In this document: one piece after another, positions 7,843-14,930 of the stretch
How positions within the stretch are numbered: the first letter of the stretch is position 1
How the letters are laid out: each line of letters opens with the position of its first letter
Assembly (NCBI GenBank): GCA_011048585.1
Contig: DSDS01000011.1
Coordinates: 1 to 32,820, forward strand
Direction of reading: 5' to 3'
Origin: Desulfurivibrio alkaliphilus
GTDB lineage: Bacteria; Desulfobacterota; Desulfobulbia; Desulfobulbales; Desulfurivibrionaceae
DNA length: 32,820 nt
Program-made: the position numbers and the translations under genes
Notes under the pieces: generated by a model
What the model saw: the letters and a program-made list of their open reading frames with translations, nothing else
Told to the model about the DNA's origin: nothing
Database searches by the model: none

Positions 7843-7861
7843 AGGGTAAAGGAGGTTTGTG

Positions 7862-8107
7862 ATGGCGAGAGTTGTTTTGCGCCGGATGGCCAAAAATCAA
7901 AGAGGCGTGATTGCGGTGGTAAAGGTTGGCGGAGAACTGGGCCAACGGATTCGGGAGATGGGCCTGGTTCCCGGCACCCGGATCACGGTGCAGGGCCGGG
8001 CGCCGCTCAATGATCCGGTGGCCCTGCGGGTCATGGGCGGCACCCTGACCCTGCGCAACAACGAAGCGGATTACATCGAGGTCGAAATCCAGGAGGAGCA
8101 GCGATGA
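7862..8107 (+). CDS. feoA: FeoA, ferrous iron transport accessory protein
   Basis: FeoA is a small cytoplasmic SH3-like protein that binds and modulates FeoB. The 81-residue sequence has the family core: a Gly-rich turn and REMGLVPGTRI, followed by an SH3-like strand series (VALRVMGGTLTLRNNEADYI). The ATG at 7862 is 6 nt from a GGAGG box. A GTG codon immediately before it would add one residue but is too close to the box. The stop overlaps the FeoB start as ATGA, the usual feoAB coupling. It is transcribed from the promoter at 7735-7763. Confidence 0.95.
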   Translation: MARVVLRRMAKNQRGVIAVVKVGGELGQRIREMGLVPGTRITVQGRAPLNDPVALRVMGGTLTLRNNEADYIEVEIQEEQR

Positions 8108-10278
8108 AAACCCCGTTGACTTTCGCCCTGGCCGGCAATCCCAACGCCGGCAAGACCACCCTCTTCAATGCCCTGACTGGAGCCCGCCAACACGTGGGCA
8201 ACTACCCGGGGGTCACCGTTGAGAGAAAGAGCGGGATTCACACTCTGCCCGACGGCACCAACTGTAATATCGTCGACCTGCCGGGAACCTACTCGCTCAC
8301 CGCCTACTCCATTGAAGAGGTGGTGGCCCGGGACTTCCTGGTTCAGGAGCGACCGGACGTGGTGATCAACATCGTCGACGCCTCCAACCTGGAACGCAAC
8401 CTCTACCTTACCATCCAGCTTATGGAGCTTGGCGTGCCGCTGATCATCGCCCTGAACATGATGGATGTGGCCCATGACCGGGGCATCGAGATCGACCCCG
8501 AGCGACTCTCCGCCCTGCTGGGGGTGCCGGTGGTACCCATCGTGGCCCGTGGCGGCAGGGGAATCAGCAACCTGATGGCGGAAGCCCACCGCCTGGGGCA
8601 GGACACCGCGGTCTGGCGGCCGCTGCGGGTCTCCTACGGGGAAGATCTGGACAGCATGCTGCTGCAGATGGAAAAGGTGATCGAGGAACATGACCTGCTG
8701 ACCGACACCTATTCGCCGCGCTGGCTGGCCATGAAGTATCTGGAGAACGACAGCCAGATCCGGGAGAAGGGGGCCCGCACCAGCCGGCAAGCCGCCACCC
8801 TTTTGGAGGGGATGGCCGCAGAGGCCACCCGCCATCATCAGGTTACCCTGGGGACTCTGCCCGAAGCCCTGATCGCCGACCAACGCTACGGCTTTATCAA
8901 GTCGGTCCTCCGCCAGGGGGTGTTAAGCCTGCGCCATGATCCCGACCGGCTCTACACCACCGACCGGATCGACCAGGTTCTCACCAACCGTCTGCTGGGG
9001 CCGGTGATCATGCTGGCGATCCTCTTCGGTCTCTACACCTTCACCTTCACCTACAGTGAACTGCCGGTGGCCTGGCTGGAAGGGTTTTTCGGCTGGATGG
9101 GGGACCTGGCCGAAGCCGCCCTGCCCGACGGCCCCCTCAAATCCCTGATCATCTCCGGGATAATCGACGGGGTTGGCGGAGTCCTGGGCTTCGTCCCCCT
9201 GATCATGTTCATGTTTTTCGGGATCGCGGTACTGGAAGACTCCGGCTACCTGGCCCGGGTGGCCTTCATGATGGACCGGGTCTTCCACACCTTTGGCCTC
9301 CATGGCAGCTCGGTGATGGCCTACATCGTTTCCGGGGGGATTGCCGGGGGCTGCGCGGTGCCGGGGGTAATGGCCACCCGCACCCTGAAATCGCGCCGCG
9401 AACGGTTGGCCACCCTGCTCACCGTCTCCTTCATGAACTGCGGCGCCAAGCTGCCGGTACTGGCTCTGCTCACCGCGGTCTTCTTTGCCGGCCGCCAGGC
9501 CATGGTGATGTTTCTCCTCACCCTGCTGGCCTGGGCGGTAGCCATGGTGGTGGCCAAAATCTATCGGCTCACCGTCCTCAAGGGGCCATCGACCCCCTTT
9601 GTCATGGAGCTGCCGCCCTACCGCTTTCCCACCCTCCGCGGCCTGCTGATTCACACTTGGGAGCGGACCTGGCACTATATCAAGAAGGCGGGCACGGTGA
9701 TTCTGGCCATCTCCGTCATCCTCTGGGCGATGATGACCTACCCCGGCCTACCGGACCAGGAGGAGGCGGAGTTTGCCGCCCAGCGGGAGTCGGCCCGGAG
9801 CGAATATTTTGCCAGCGAGGATGAGTTGGCTCAACGGCTGGGCGCCATTGACCGGCGGGAAGCGGAACGGAGCCTGGAGCTGTCCCTGGCGGGCAGGATC
9901 GGTCGCAGCCTGGAGGGGATCAGCCGGCTGGCCGGTTTCGATTGGCGAACCAACATCGCCCTGGTGGGCGGTTTCGCCGCCAAGGAGGTGGTGATATCTA
10001 CCCTGGGCACCGCTTACTCCCTGGGAGAAGTTGGTCCCGAAGCGAGCGAATCTTTGGCCACGACCCTGGCCAACGATCCGGCCTGGAATCCGGTCAAGGC
10101 CCTGGCGATGATGGTCTTCGTGATGTTCTACGCCCCCTGTTTCGTCACCGTGGTCTGTATCGCCCGGGAAGCGGGCTCCTGGAAGTGGGGGGCGCTGGCC
10201 ATGGGCTTCAACACCGTTTTCGCCTTTGCCATGGCGGTCCTGATATATCAGGTCGGCATGTTCCTGGGGCTGGGGTAG
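8104..10278 (+). CDS. feoB: FeoB, ferrous iron transporter
   Basis: FeoB is the inner-membrane Fe2+ transporter with an N-terminal GTPase. G motifs are complete: G1 GNPNAGKTT (11-19), G2 Thr in GVTVE, G3 DLPG (58-61) and G4 NMMD (118-121). A helical GDI region follows to about residue 290, then about eight membrane segments. The two gate motifs are present (SGGIAGGCAVPGVMA and MNCGAKLPV), with Cys in each. A soluble charged loop (about 555-595) precedes the late NIALVGGFAAKEVV motif. Length of 724 is typical. The C-terminal Cys-rich tail of some FeoB proteins is absent here; the separate Cys-rich protein at 7411-7605 may replace it. Confidence 0.97.
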   Translation: MKTPLTFALAGNPNAGKTTLFNALTGARQHVGNYPGVTVERKSGIHTLPDGTNCNIVDLPGTYSLTAYSIEEVVARDFLVQERPDVVINIVDASNLERNLYLTIQLMELGVPLIIALNMMDVAHDRGIEIDPERLSALLGVPVVPIVARGGRGISNLMAEAHRLGQDTAVWRPLRVSYGEDLDSMLLQMEKVIEEHDLLTDTYSPRWLAMKYLENDSQIREKGARTSRQAATLLEGMAAEATRHHQVTLGTLPEALIADQRYGFIKSVLRQGVLSLRHDPDRLYTTDRIDQVLTNRLLGPVIMLAILFGLYTFTFTYSELPVAWLEGFFGWMGDLAEAALPDGPLKSLIISGIIDGVGGVLGFVPLIMFMFFGIAVLEDSGYLARVAFMMDRVFHTFGLHGSSVMAYIVSGGIAGGCAVPGVMATRTLKSRRERLATLLTVSFMNCGAKLPVLALLTAVFFAGRQAMVMFLLTLLAWAVAMVVAKIYRLTVLKGPSTPFVMELPPYRFPTLRGLLIHTWERTWHYIKKAGTVILAISVILWAMMTYPGLPDQEEAEFAAQRESARSEYFASEDELAQRLGAIDRREAERSLELSLAGRIGRSLEGISRLAGFDWRTNIALVGGFAAKEVVISTLGTAYSLGEVGPEASESLATTLANDPAWNPVKALAMMVFVMFYAPCFVTVVCIAREAGSWKWGALAMGFNTVFAFAMAVLIYQVGMFLGLG

Positions 10279-10298
10279 AGCCTCCGGGCCGGAGGCTC
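10278..10298. terminator. Hairpin between convergent feoB and purK
   Basis: A perfect 8-bp stem (GAGCCTCC at 10278-10285, GGAGGCTC at 10291-10298, 5-nt loop) starts at the last base of the feoB stop codon and lies 6 nt past the purK stop. There is no T run on either strand, so termination may need Rho or the hairpin may protect 3' ends. Its position between converging genes supports a terminator role. Confidence 0.5.
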
Positions 10299-10303
10299 CC
10301 CGG

Positions 10304-11395
10304 CTAATCCAGGGTTTCCGGCACCATCTCCCGCAGCTCCTGGAGAGCCCCCTCGAGATCGGCGCCCGGCGGCAGAGAGAGGGTGGCATGCCCCACCTTG
10401 CGCCCCGGGGCCGACGATTTGCCGTAGGCGTGCAGATGGAGATTGGGGGTGGCCAGCAGGGCCGGAGTGTCGGGCAGCTCACCGATGAAATTGATCATCG
10501 CCGCCGGGCCGTTCAGGGCGGTATCCCCCAGGGGCCAACCGCTGATGGCCCGCAGGTGGTTCTCAAACTGGCTGGTAACCGTCCCCTCGATGGACCAGTG
10601 GCCGGAGTTGTGAACTCTGGGCGCGATCTCATTGGCCACCAGCTCGCCCCCCACCTGAAAAAATTCAAAGGCCAATACCCCGACATAGGCAAACTTCTCC
10701 ATCACCCGCCGGGTGTACTCCTCGGCCCGCTCCTGGTAGGGATCCGCGACGCAGGCCCGCGAGAGCCGGAGAATTCCCTGGCGGTGGGTGTTTTCCGCCA
10801 GGGGATAAAACTTCATCCCGCCATCCCGGCCCCGAACCGCCACCATGGACAACTCCCGTTCAAAGGGGACCAGGGATTCCAGAATTAACGGCGTGCCCCC
10901 CAGACCGGCCCAGGCCGCATCCAGATCGGAGGTTTGGCGCAGCACCGCCTGACCCTTGCCGTCATAGCCCAGGCGGCGAGTTTTGAGGACGGTCGGCAGC
11001 CCCAGTTCGGCGGCGGCCGCCGCCAGCTGCTGGCGGCTTTCCACCGGGCGATAGGCAGGAGTGGGAATAGCAAGCTCTTGAAAACATTCCTTTTCCCGCA
11101 GGCGATCCTGGGCCACCTCCAACACCGCCGGCTGGGGAAAAACCGGGCAGTGCCCGGCCAAAAAAGCCATGGCGGCCACCGGCACATTCTCAAACTCGAA
11201 GGTAACCAGATCCACCCGCCGGGCCAGGGCAGCCAAGGCCGCCTCATCGTCGAAGGCCGCCACGGTCAGGGGAGCCACCTGCCCCCCGCAGGCCTGGGGG
11301 TTGGGGTCGAGCATTTCAAAACGCAAACCCAGGGGGTAACCGGCCAGGGCCAGCATCCGCCCCAGCTGACCGGCCCCGATGATCCCCACCCTCAT
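10304..11395 (-). CDS. purK: PurK, N5-carboxyaminoimidazole ribonucleotide synthase
   Basis: PurK uses ATP and bicarbonate to carboxylate AIR to N5-CAIR in purine synthesis. The N terminus has the Rossmann-like IIGAGQLGRM loop typical of PurK. The ATP-grasp domain is recognisable (KTRRLGYDGKGQAV, E of FERELSMVAVRG). The C-terminal end carries the conserved EIAPRVHNSGHWSIEG motif. Length of 363 is normal. The start overlaps the purE stop by 4 bp, so the two enzymes are coupled and act in sequence. Confidence 0.97.
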   Translation of the reverse strand: MRVGIIGAGQLGRMLALAGYPLGLRFEMLDPNPQACGGQVAPLTVAAFDDEAALAALARRVDLVTFEFENVPVAAMAFLAGHCPVFPQPAVLEVAQDRLREKECFQELAIPTPAYRPVESRQQLAAAAAELGLPTVLKTRRLGYDGKGQAVLRQTSDLDAAWAGLGGTPLILESLVPFERELSMVAVRGRDGGMKFYPLAENTHRQGILRLSRACVADPYQERAEEYTRRVMEKFAYVGVLAFEFFQVGGELVANEIAPRVHNSGHWSIEGTVTSQFENHLRAISGWPLGDTALNGPAAMINFIGELPDTPALLATPNLHLHAYGKSSAPGRKVGHATLSLPPGADLEGALQELREMVPETLD

Positions 11396-11898
11396 GATGA
11401 AACCCCCGTGGGCAGCCGGGGATCGGGGTCGGCCAGCACCGCCGCGGTCTGGGCGGCCCGGAATTTGTCCAGGGCTGCGGCCAGGCCGGAATCCTGATTG
11501 GCCAGGATGGAGACGGCCAGCAGGGCGGCGTTTTTGGCGCCGGCCGGGCCGATGGCCAGGGTCCCCACCGGAATCCCGCCGGGCATCTGGGCGATGGAGA
11601 GCAGGGAATCAAGCCCGTTTAAGGCCTTGGACTGCACCGGCACCCCCAAAATCGGCAGAGTGCTGCGGGCGGCCACCATCCCGGGCAGATGGGCGGCGCC
11701 CCCGGCGCCGGCGATAATGACCCTAAGTCCGCGCTGCCGGGCACTACCGGCATATTCATACAGCAGCTCGGGGGTGCGATGGGCGGAAACCACCCGTACC
11801 TCGTGAGGCACCGCGAACTGTTCCAGAACCTCAACGGCATGGCGCATGGTCTCCCAGTCGCTGCGGGAACCCATGATTACTCCAACCTGGGCATCCAT
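11392..11898 (-). CDS. purE: PurE, N5-CAIR mutase (class I)
   Basis: PurE moves the carboxylate of N5-CAIR to give CAIR, directly after PurK. The class I signature is clear: VIMGSRSDWETM at the N terminus, SAHRTPE in the middle and AGGAAHLPGMVA for nucleotide binding. Length of 168 is typical of octameric class I PurE. A purK partner in the same operon also fits class I. GAGGTGA lies about 11 nt before the ATG. Transcription probably starts from a TATAAT box at 11949-11954. Confidence 0.97.
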   Translation of the reverse strand: MDAQVGVIMGSRSDWETMRHAVEVLEQFAVPHEVRVVSAHRTPELLYEYAGSARQRGLRVIIAGAGGAAHLPGMVAARSTLPILGVPVQSKALNGLDSLLSIAQMPGGIPVGTLAIGPAGAKNAALLAVSILANQDSGLAAALDKFRAAQTAAVLADPDPRLPTGVSS

Positions 11899-11948
11899 CG
11901 GCTTTGCTCACCTCATCAAAATTTGGGTTAAGGACAATTACCAGCGCG

Positions 11949-11954
11949 ATTATA
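11949..11954 (-). promoter_or_regulatory. Candidate -10 box of purEK
   Basis: A perfect TATAAT on the minus strand lies about 50 nt upstream of the purE ATG. The region 17-18 nt further upstream (TTTCCG) is a poor -35 match, so an activator or a weak promoter is possible. No PurR-like operator is recognised. Confidence 0.35.
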
Positions 11955-12123
11955 GCCAACTTCTTAATCGGCGGAAAGTTAATATCTACAAAATCCAGGC
12001 ATGGACATGAACCCGGAAGCACCAAAAAAAAGGGACCGCGCAGCACCGCCGGGCAGGCGGAGCCACACGGCCCTCCTTATTCGCAATCCACCCTCACCGC
12101 CGCGGGGCGGCAAGGAATCTGCT

Positions 12124-12804
12124 TTAGTTCAGCTCCTTCATGATCGCCTCGGTAACCTCGCCGATGGAGGGGCGACCATCCACCGAGATCACCTTGGTGT
12201 CGCCGCCCAGCCCCTTGAAGAAGTTGACCGCCGCCATGGTCCCGGTTTTATCATCGTAGTAGATATCGTGCCGCTTGTCGATGGCGGCGTCATCCTGGTC
12301 GTCGGGGCGGGTTTTCAGCTCACCGCCGCAGACCCGGCAAACCATCTTGCCGTCCTTCTCCACCGGCTTGATGGCATCGAAGGCGATATGGTTGGGATGG
12401 TTGTTGTCGTTAACGCAGAGCCGCCGGCCGGTGATCCGCAACTTGGCCACGTCCCGGGGCAGCACGATCTCAATTACGTAGTCCAGGTTCATCCCGGCAT
12501 CCTTCAGGGCCTTGGCCAGGGTTTCGGCCTGCACCTTGTTGCGGGGAAAACCATCCAGAATCCAGCCTTTCTGGCAATCACTCTCCTGCAGGCGGTTGAG
12601 GATCATGGGGATGGTGATATCATCGGGGACCAGATCACCACGATCGATATAGGCCTTGGCCTTTTTGCCCAGCTCGGTACCGCCACCGATATTTTGCCGG
12701 AAGATCGCTCCCGACTCGATGTGGGGCATCCCGTATTTTTTCTGGATAATGGCACCTTGGGTGCCCTTGCCACTGCCGTTGGGTCCGAATACCAGAATGT
12801 TCAT
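12124..12804 (-). CDS. adk: Adenylate kinase with Cys/His metal site in the lid
   Basis: Adenylate kinase interconverts ATP, AMP and ADP. The P loop is GPNGSGKGT (7-15), the AMP-binding region is present (DGFPRN) and the lid spans about 122-170. The lid carries C130-X5-H136-X19-C156-X2-C159, a metal-binding pattern like the Cys-X5-His-X15-Cys-X2-Cys site known in Desulfovibrio adenylate kinases that can bind Zn, Co or Fe. The common Gram-positive lid instead has four Cys. Length of 226 is typical of the long form. It is a single-gene unit; the next gene upstream on the strand ends 182 bp away. About 220 bp between it and purE hold nothing I can identify beyond the purE promoter. Confidence 0.95.
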   Translation of the reverse strand: MNILVFGPNGSGKGTQGAIIQKKYGMPHIESGAIFRQNIGGGTELGKKAKAYIDRGDLVPDDITIPMILNRLQESDCQKGWILDGFPRNKVQAETLAKALKDAGMNLDYVIEIVLPRDVAKLRITGRRLCVNDNNHPNHIAFDAIKPVEKDGKMVCRVCGGELKTRPDDQDDAAIDKRHDIYYDDKTGTMAAVNFFKGLGGDTKVISVDGRPSIGEVTEAIMKELN

Positions 12805-12986
12805 CGGCTCTCTCCTTGCGTGGGGGTTAATATAGTATGGTTAAGGCTCGGTAAATTTCAGGCCCGAACTATAAACCACCCCGGCGGGAAAGCCAAACAA
12901 AAGATAGCCACCCTCTACCACAGCAGGATCTGCGGGAACGGTAACAGGGGGAGGGCTCAGGCCCGCGACTGGCTGAGGAGATGGGG

Positions 12987-13100
12987 CTACCGGGCGTGGA
13001 GCCTTCGAAACTCGAGAATCAGGGCCTGACGGGCGGCGGTATCCATACGGAAATAGAGAGGGGAGAGCATCAGAATGCGGATCGCTTCTTGAACAGTCAT
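12987..13100 (-). CDS. Conserved-looking 37-residue small protein (MTVQEAIRIL type)
   Basis: The ORF begins MTVQEAIRILMLSPLYFRMD and has an excellent ribosome binding site (AAGGAGGTGA, ending 4 nt before the ATG). I recall similar very short proteins in Desulfobacterota genomes, but have no function for them. The sequence looks like two amphipathic helices around an SPLYF turn, with a basic end. An in-frame ATG at 13181, 3 nt after the DEAD-box helicase stop, would give a 64-residue form whose extra 27 residues look non-conserved. The small gene is the third in an operon with an RRM protein and an RNA helicase, which suggests a role in RNA metabolism or cold response. Its ribosome binding site is sequestered by the leader at 13105-13175. 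Confidence 0.72.
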   Translation of the reverse strand: MTVQEAIRILMLSPLYFRMDTAARQALILEFRRLHAR

Positions 13101-13104
13101 GGCG

Positions 13105-13175
13105 TCACCTCCTTGAGCCGGCTGCAATTCTGCCGGCGCAGAGCTTTTGCCGAACTGATCGGCACAAGGAGGTGA
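13105..13175 (-). promoter_or_regulatory. Three-way-junction RNA element that hides the small gene's ribosome binding site
   Basis: On the minus-strand RNA, TCACCTCCTTG (13175 to 13165) is a perfect 11-bp complement of the Shine-Dalgarno stretch CAAGGAGGTGA (13115 to 13105). Enclosed between them are two perfect hairpins: TGCCGA/TCGGCA with a 5-nt loop (13148-13164) and GCCGGC/GCCGGC with a 9-nt loop (13117-13137). The junction strands are 0, 10 and 1 nt, a compact three-way junction. The 5' arm starts 9 nt after the helicase stop codon, so a terminating ribosome would melt it and free the downstream start. This would couple the small gene to helicase translation. Confidence 0.68.
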
Positions 13176-13184
13176 AACCATTAA

Positions 13185-14294
13185 TCAGCCGGCTGACGGC
13201 TTCCGCAGCATGGGCTGACCCAGGGATTTTTCAATCCGGCTGATCATCGGCCCGTCTTCACGCCCGGCTAGGGTAAAGGCGGTCCCGCTACTGGCCGCCC
13301 GGCCGGTACGGCCGGTGCGATGGATGTATGCCTCTACGCTGTCGGGCATATCATAGTTGATGACATGGGAGATGGCCGAGATATCGATGCCCCGGGCGGC
13401 GATATCGGTGGCCACCATGATCTTGAACCGCCCCTCCTTAAAACCGCTCATGGCCCGGGTGCGCTGGGACTGGGAGAGGTTGCCCTGCAGCGAGGTGGCG
13501 CTGTGGCCGGCCTTGCTGAGTTGGGTGGCCAGGCTGCGGGCCTTGTGTTTGGTGCGGGTGAAGATCAGGGCCGAGCTGATCTCGGCCTGCTGCATGAGAT
13601 CCCTGAGCAGAGCCGCCTTACCGGGCTGCTCCACCTGGTAGAGGACATGGGCCACAGTGGCGGTGGGGGCCTGCCGAGCAACCTGCACGGTGGCCGGATC
13701 GGTGAGGATTTCGCCGGCCAGCCGCCTGATCTCCGCCGGCATGGTGGCGGAAAAGAGCAAGGTTTGCCGCTGCTTGGGCAGATGCTGCAAAATTTTGCGA
13801 ATGGTAGGCAAAAAACCCATGTCGAACATATGGTCGGCCTCATCGAGGACCAGGTGCTTGACCTGACTCAGGTTTACCGCCCTCTCACCCAGATGATCAA
13901 GCAGGCGCCCCGGACAGGCCACCACAATCTCTACTCCGGCCCGAAAGGCTTTGAGCTGTCCCTGCTTACTGACTCCACCGTACACGCTGACACTGCGCAG
14001 ACCGGTGTTTTTGCCCAGCTTGCCGATCTCGATATGGATCTGTTCGGCCAGCTCCCGGGTGGGCGCCACCACCAGGGCCTGTACCTTCCCCCGGGGGAGA
14101 GCCAGCAGCTGATGGAGCAGGGGCAGAACGAAGGCGGCGGTTTTGCCGGTCCCGGTCTGGGCCAGTCCCATCAGATCCCGGCCGAGCAGGGCGGTTGGAA
14201 TCGCCTGCTCCTGAATGGGGGTGGGGGTTTGATAGCCGCAGGCGGTGATACCGGCCTGCAGGGTGGGGTGCAGATTAAGTTCCTCGAAATTCAT
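13185..14294 (-). CDS. DEAD-box RNA helicase (RhlE/CsdA-like, short)
   Basis: This is an ATP-dependent RNA helicase that unwinds short RNA duplexes. Motifs in order are the Q motif (TPTPIQEQAI), motif I AQTGTGKT (45-52), Ia PTRELAEQ, DEAD in VLDEADHMFDMGF, SAT (motif III), motif V with ARGIDI and motif VI HRTGRTGR. It ends after the two RecA lobes at 369 residues with no RNA-binding extension, as in short RhlE-like proteins. The neighbouring RRM protein, 15 nt upstream in the same operon, may supply RNA binding. The stop codon sits within a 12-bp palindrome (TCAGCCGGCTGA, 13185-13196) beside the leader of the next gene. Confidence 0.95.
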   Translation of the reverse strand: MNFEELNLHPTLQAGITACGYQTPTPIQEQAIPTALLGRDLMGLAQTGTGKTAAFVLPLLHQLLALPRGKVQALVVAPTRELAEQIHIEIGKLGKNTGLRSVSVYGGVSKQGQLKAFRAGVEIVVACPGRLLDHLGERAVNLSQVKHLVLDEADHMFDMGFLPTIRKILQHLPKQRQTLLFSATMPAEIRRLAGEILTDPATVQVARQAPTATVAHVLYQVEQPGKAALLRDLMQQAEISSALIFTRTKHKARSLATQLSKAGHSATSLQGNLSQSQRTRAMSGFKEGRFKIMVATDIAARGIDISAISHVINYDMPDSVEAYIHRTGRTGRAASSGTAFTLAGREDGPMISRIEKSLGQPMLRKPSAG

Positions 14295-14309
14295 CCTTTA
14301 AAATCTCCT

Positions 14310-14576
14310 TTACCAGCGACGGCTCTTATTTTTAACCGGCGGCTTGGCCTCGTTGACCACCAGGGCACGATTGTTAATCATCTTGCCGTTGAGGTCCTCC
14401 ATCGCCTTGTGCCCTTCGCCCCGGGTGGACATCTCGACAAAGGCAAACCCCTTCGACTGTCCGCTGTCACGATCATTAACGATGGCGGCACTGTTGATTG
14501 TGCCGTAGGGAGCGAACATCTCGTTCAGCTCGGTCTCGGTCATACTGTAGGCAAGGTTGCCGACATAAAGTTTCAT
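14310..14576 (-). CDS. RRM-domain RNA-binding protein (88 aa)
   Basis: A single RNA-recognition motif fills the protein. RNP2 is LYVGNL (3-8) and RNP1 is KGFAFVEM (42-49), with the aromatic residues that stack on RNA. A short basic tail (NKSRRW) follows. Such stand-alone RRM proteins are common in cyanobacteria and Desulfobacterota and are often cold-induced. AAGGAG lies 6 nt before the ATG. It is the first gene of the operon with the DEAD-box helicase, so the two may act together on structured RNA. A perfect palindrome (CTCGTT, one base, AACGAG at 14665-14677) lies about 90 nt upstream and could be an operator. Confidence 0.95.
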   Translation of the reverse strand: MKLYVGNLAYSMTETELNEMFAPYGTINSAAIVNDRDSGQSKGFAFVEMSTRGEGHKAMEDLNGKMINNRALVVNEAKPPVKNKSRRW

Positions 14577-14930
14577 GCTGTTTCTCCTTGGGTTAAGTGG
14601 TCAGCAGAAACTTTAAGCGAAGGTTCAATTCAAGGGCGGGAAAGGCACGCGGGAGAAAGGAAGGCTCGTTAAACGAGTATGCTCAGCACTTGAGATTAGA
14701 CTGATTAGCTAAGTAGCATACCAGGATTCAAGTCACTTAGCAAGAACTGCTTTGAAGTTAGCTTCCCGCCGTAGAGCTCCCTAATCAACAGCAGTCGGGC
14801 CGCGAAAAAGCCGGGGGAGGACTGGAAGTAAAACCGGCCCAGGAAAGCTGGTTTTTTTTGACCAACGGCAAGCAGGGGAAGATGCGACAGCAGCATGGGG
14901 CTATCCCTCCCGGGAAACCGGCTGCAGCGG
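14577..14930. other. 354-bp intergenic region rich in inverted repeats
   Basis: No protein gene is supported here. It holds the upstream region of the RRM operon and the tail of the rhodanese-ferritin transcript, both on the minus strand. Three inverted repeats are visible: CTCGTT/AACGAG (14665-14677), GCTAAGT/ACTTAGC (14708-14714 and 14735-14741) and a terminator-like hairpin on the plus strand at 14831-14859. A possible plus-strand promoter (TTGAGA at 14690-14695, 18 nt, TAGCAT at 14714-14719) would start a transcript of about 135 nt ending at that hairpin. Confidence 0.4.
14831..14859 (+). terminator. Intrinsic terminator on the plus strand with no upstream protein gene
   Basis: AAACCGGC (14831-14838) pairs with GCTGGTTT (14847-14854), one G-U pair, 8-nt loop, and the stem runs into eight T residues (14852-14859). 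On the minus strand the same hairpin is followed by only four T residues, so it may also end the rhodanese-ferritin operon. No plus-strand protein gene precedes it for kilobases, so a small RNA is possible. Confidence 0.55.

Noticed and set aside
12001..13029. 342-codon open frame on the plus strand
   Set aside because: It is antisense to adk and contains no recognisable motif.
13165..13182. AAGGAGGTGA followed by ATT on the plus strand, like a start site
   Set aside because: The frame stops after 12 codons. The sequence is better explained as the pairing arm of the minus-strand leader.
13320..14672. 450-codon open frame on the plus strand
   Set aside because: It is antisense to the DEAD-box helicase and RRM protein, both of which have complete motifs.
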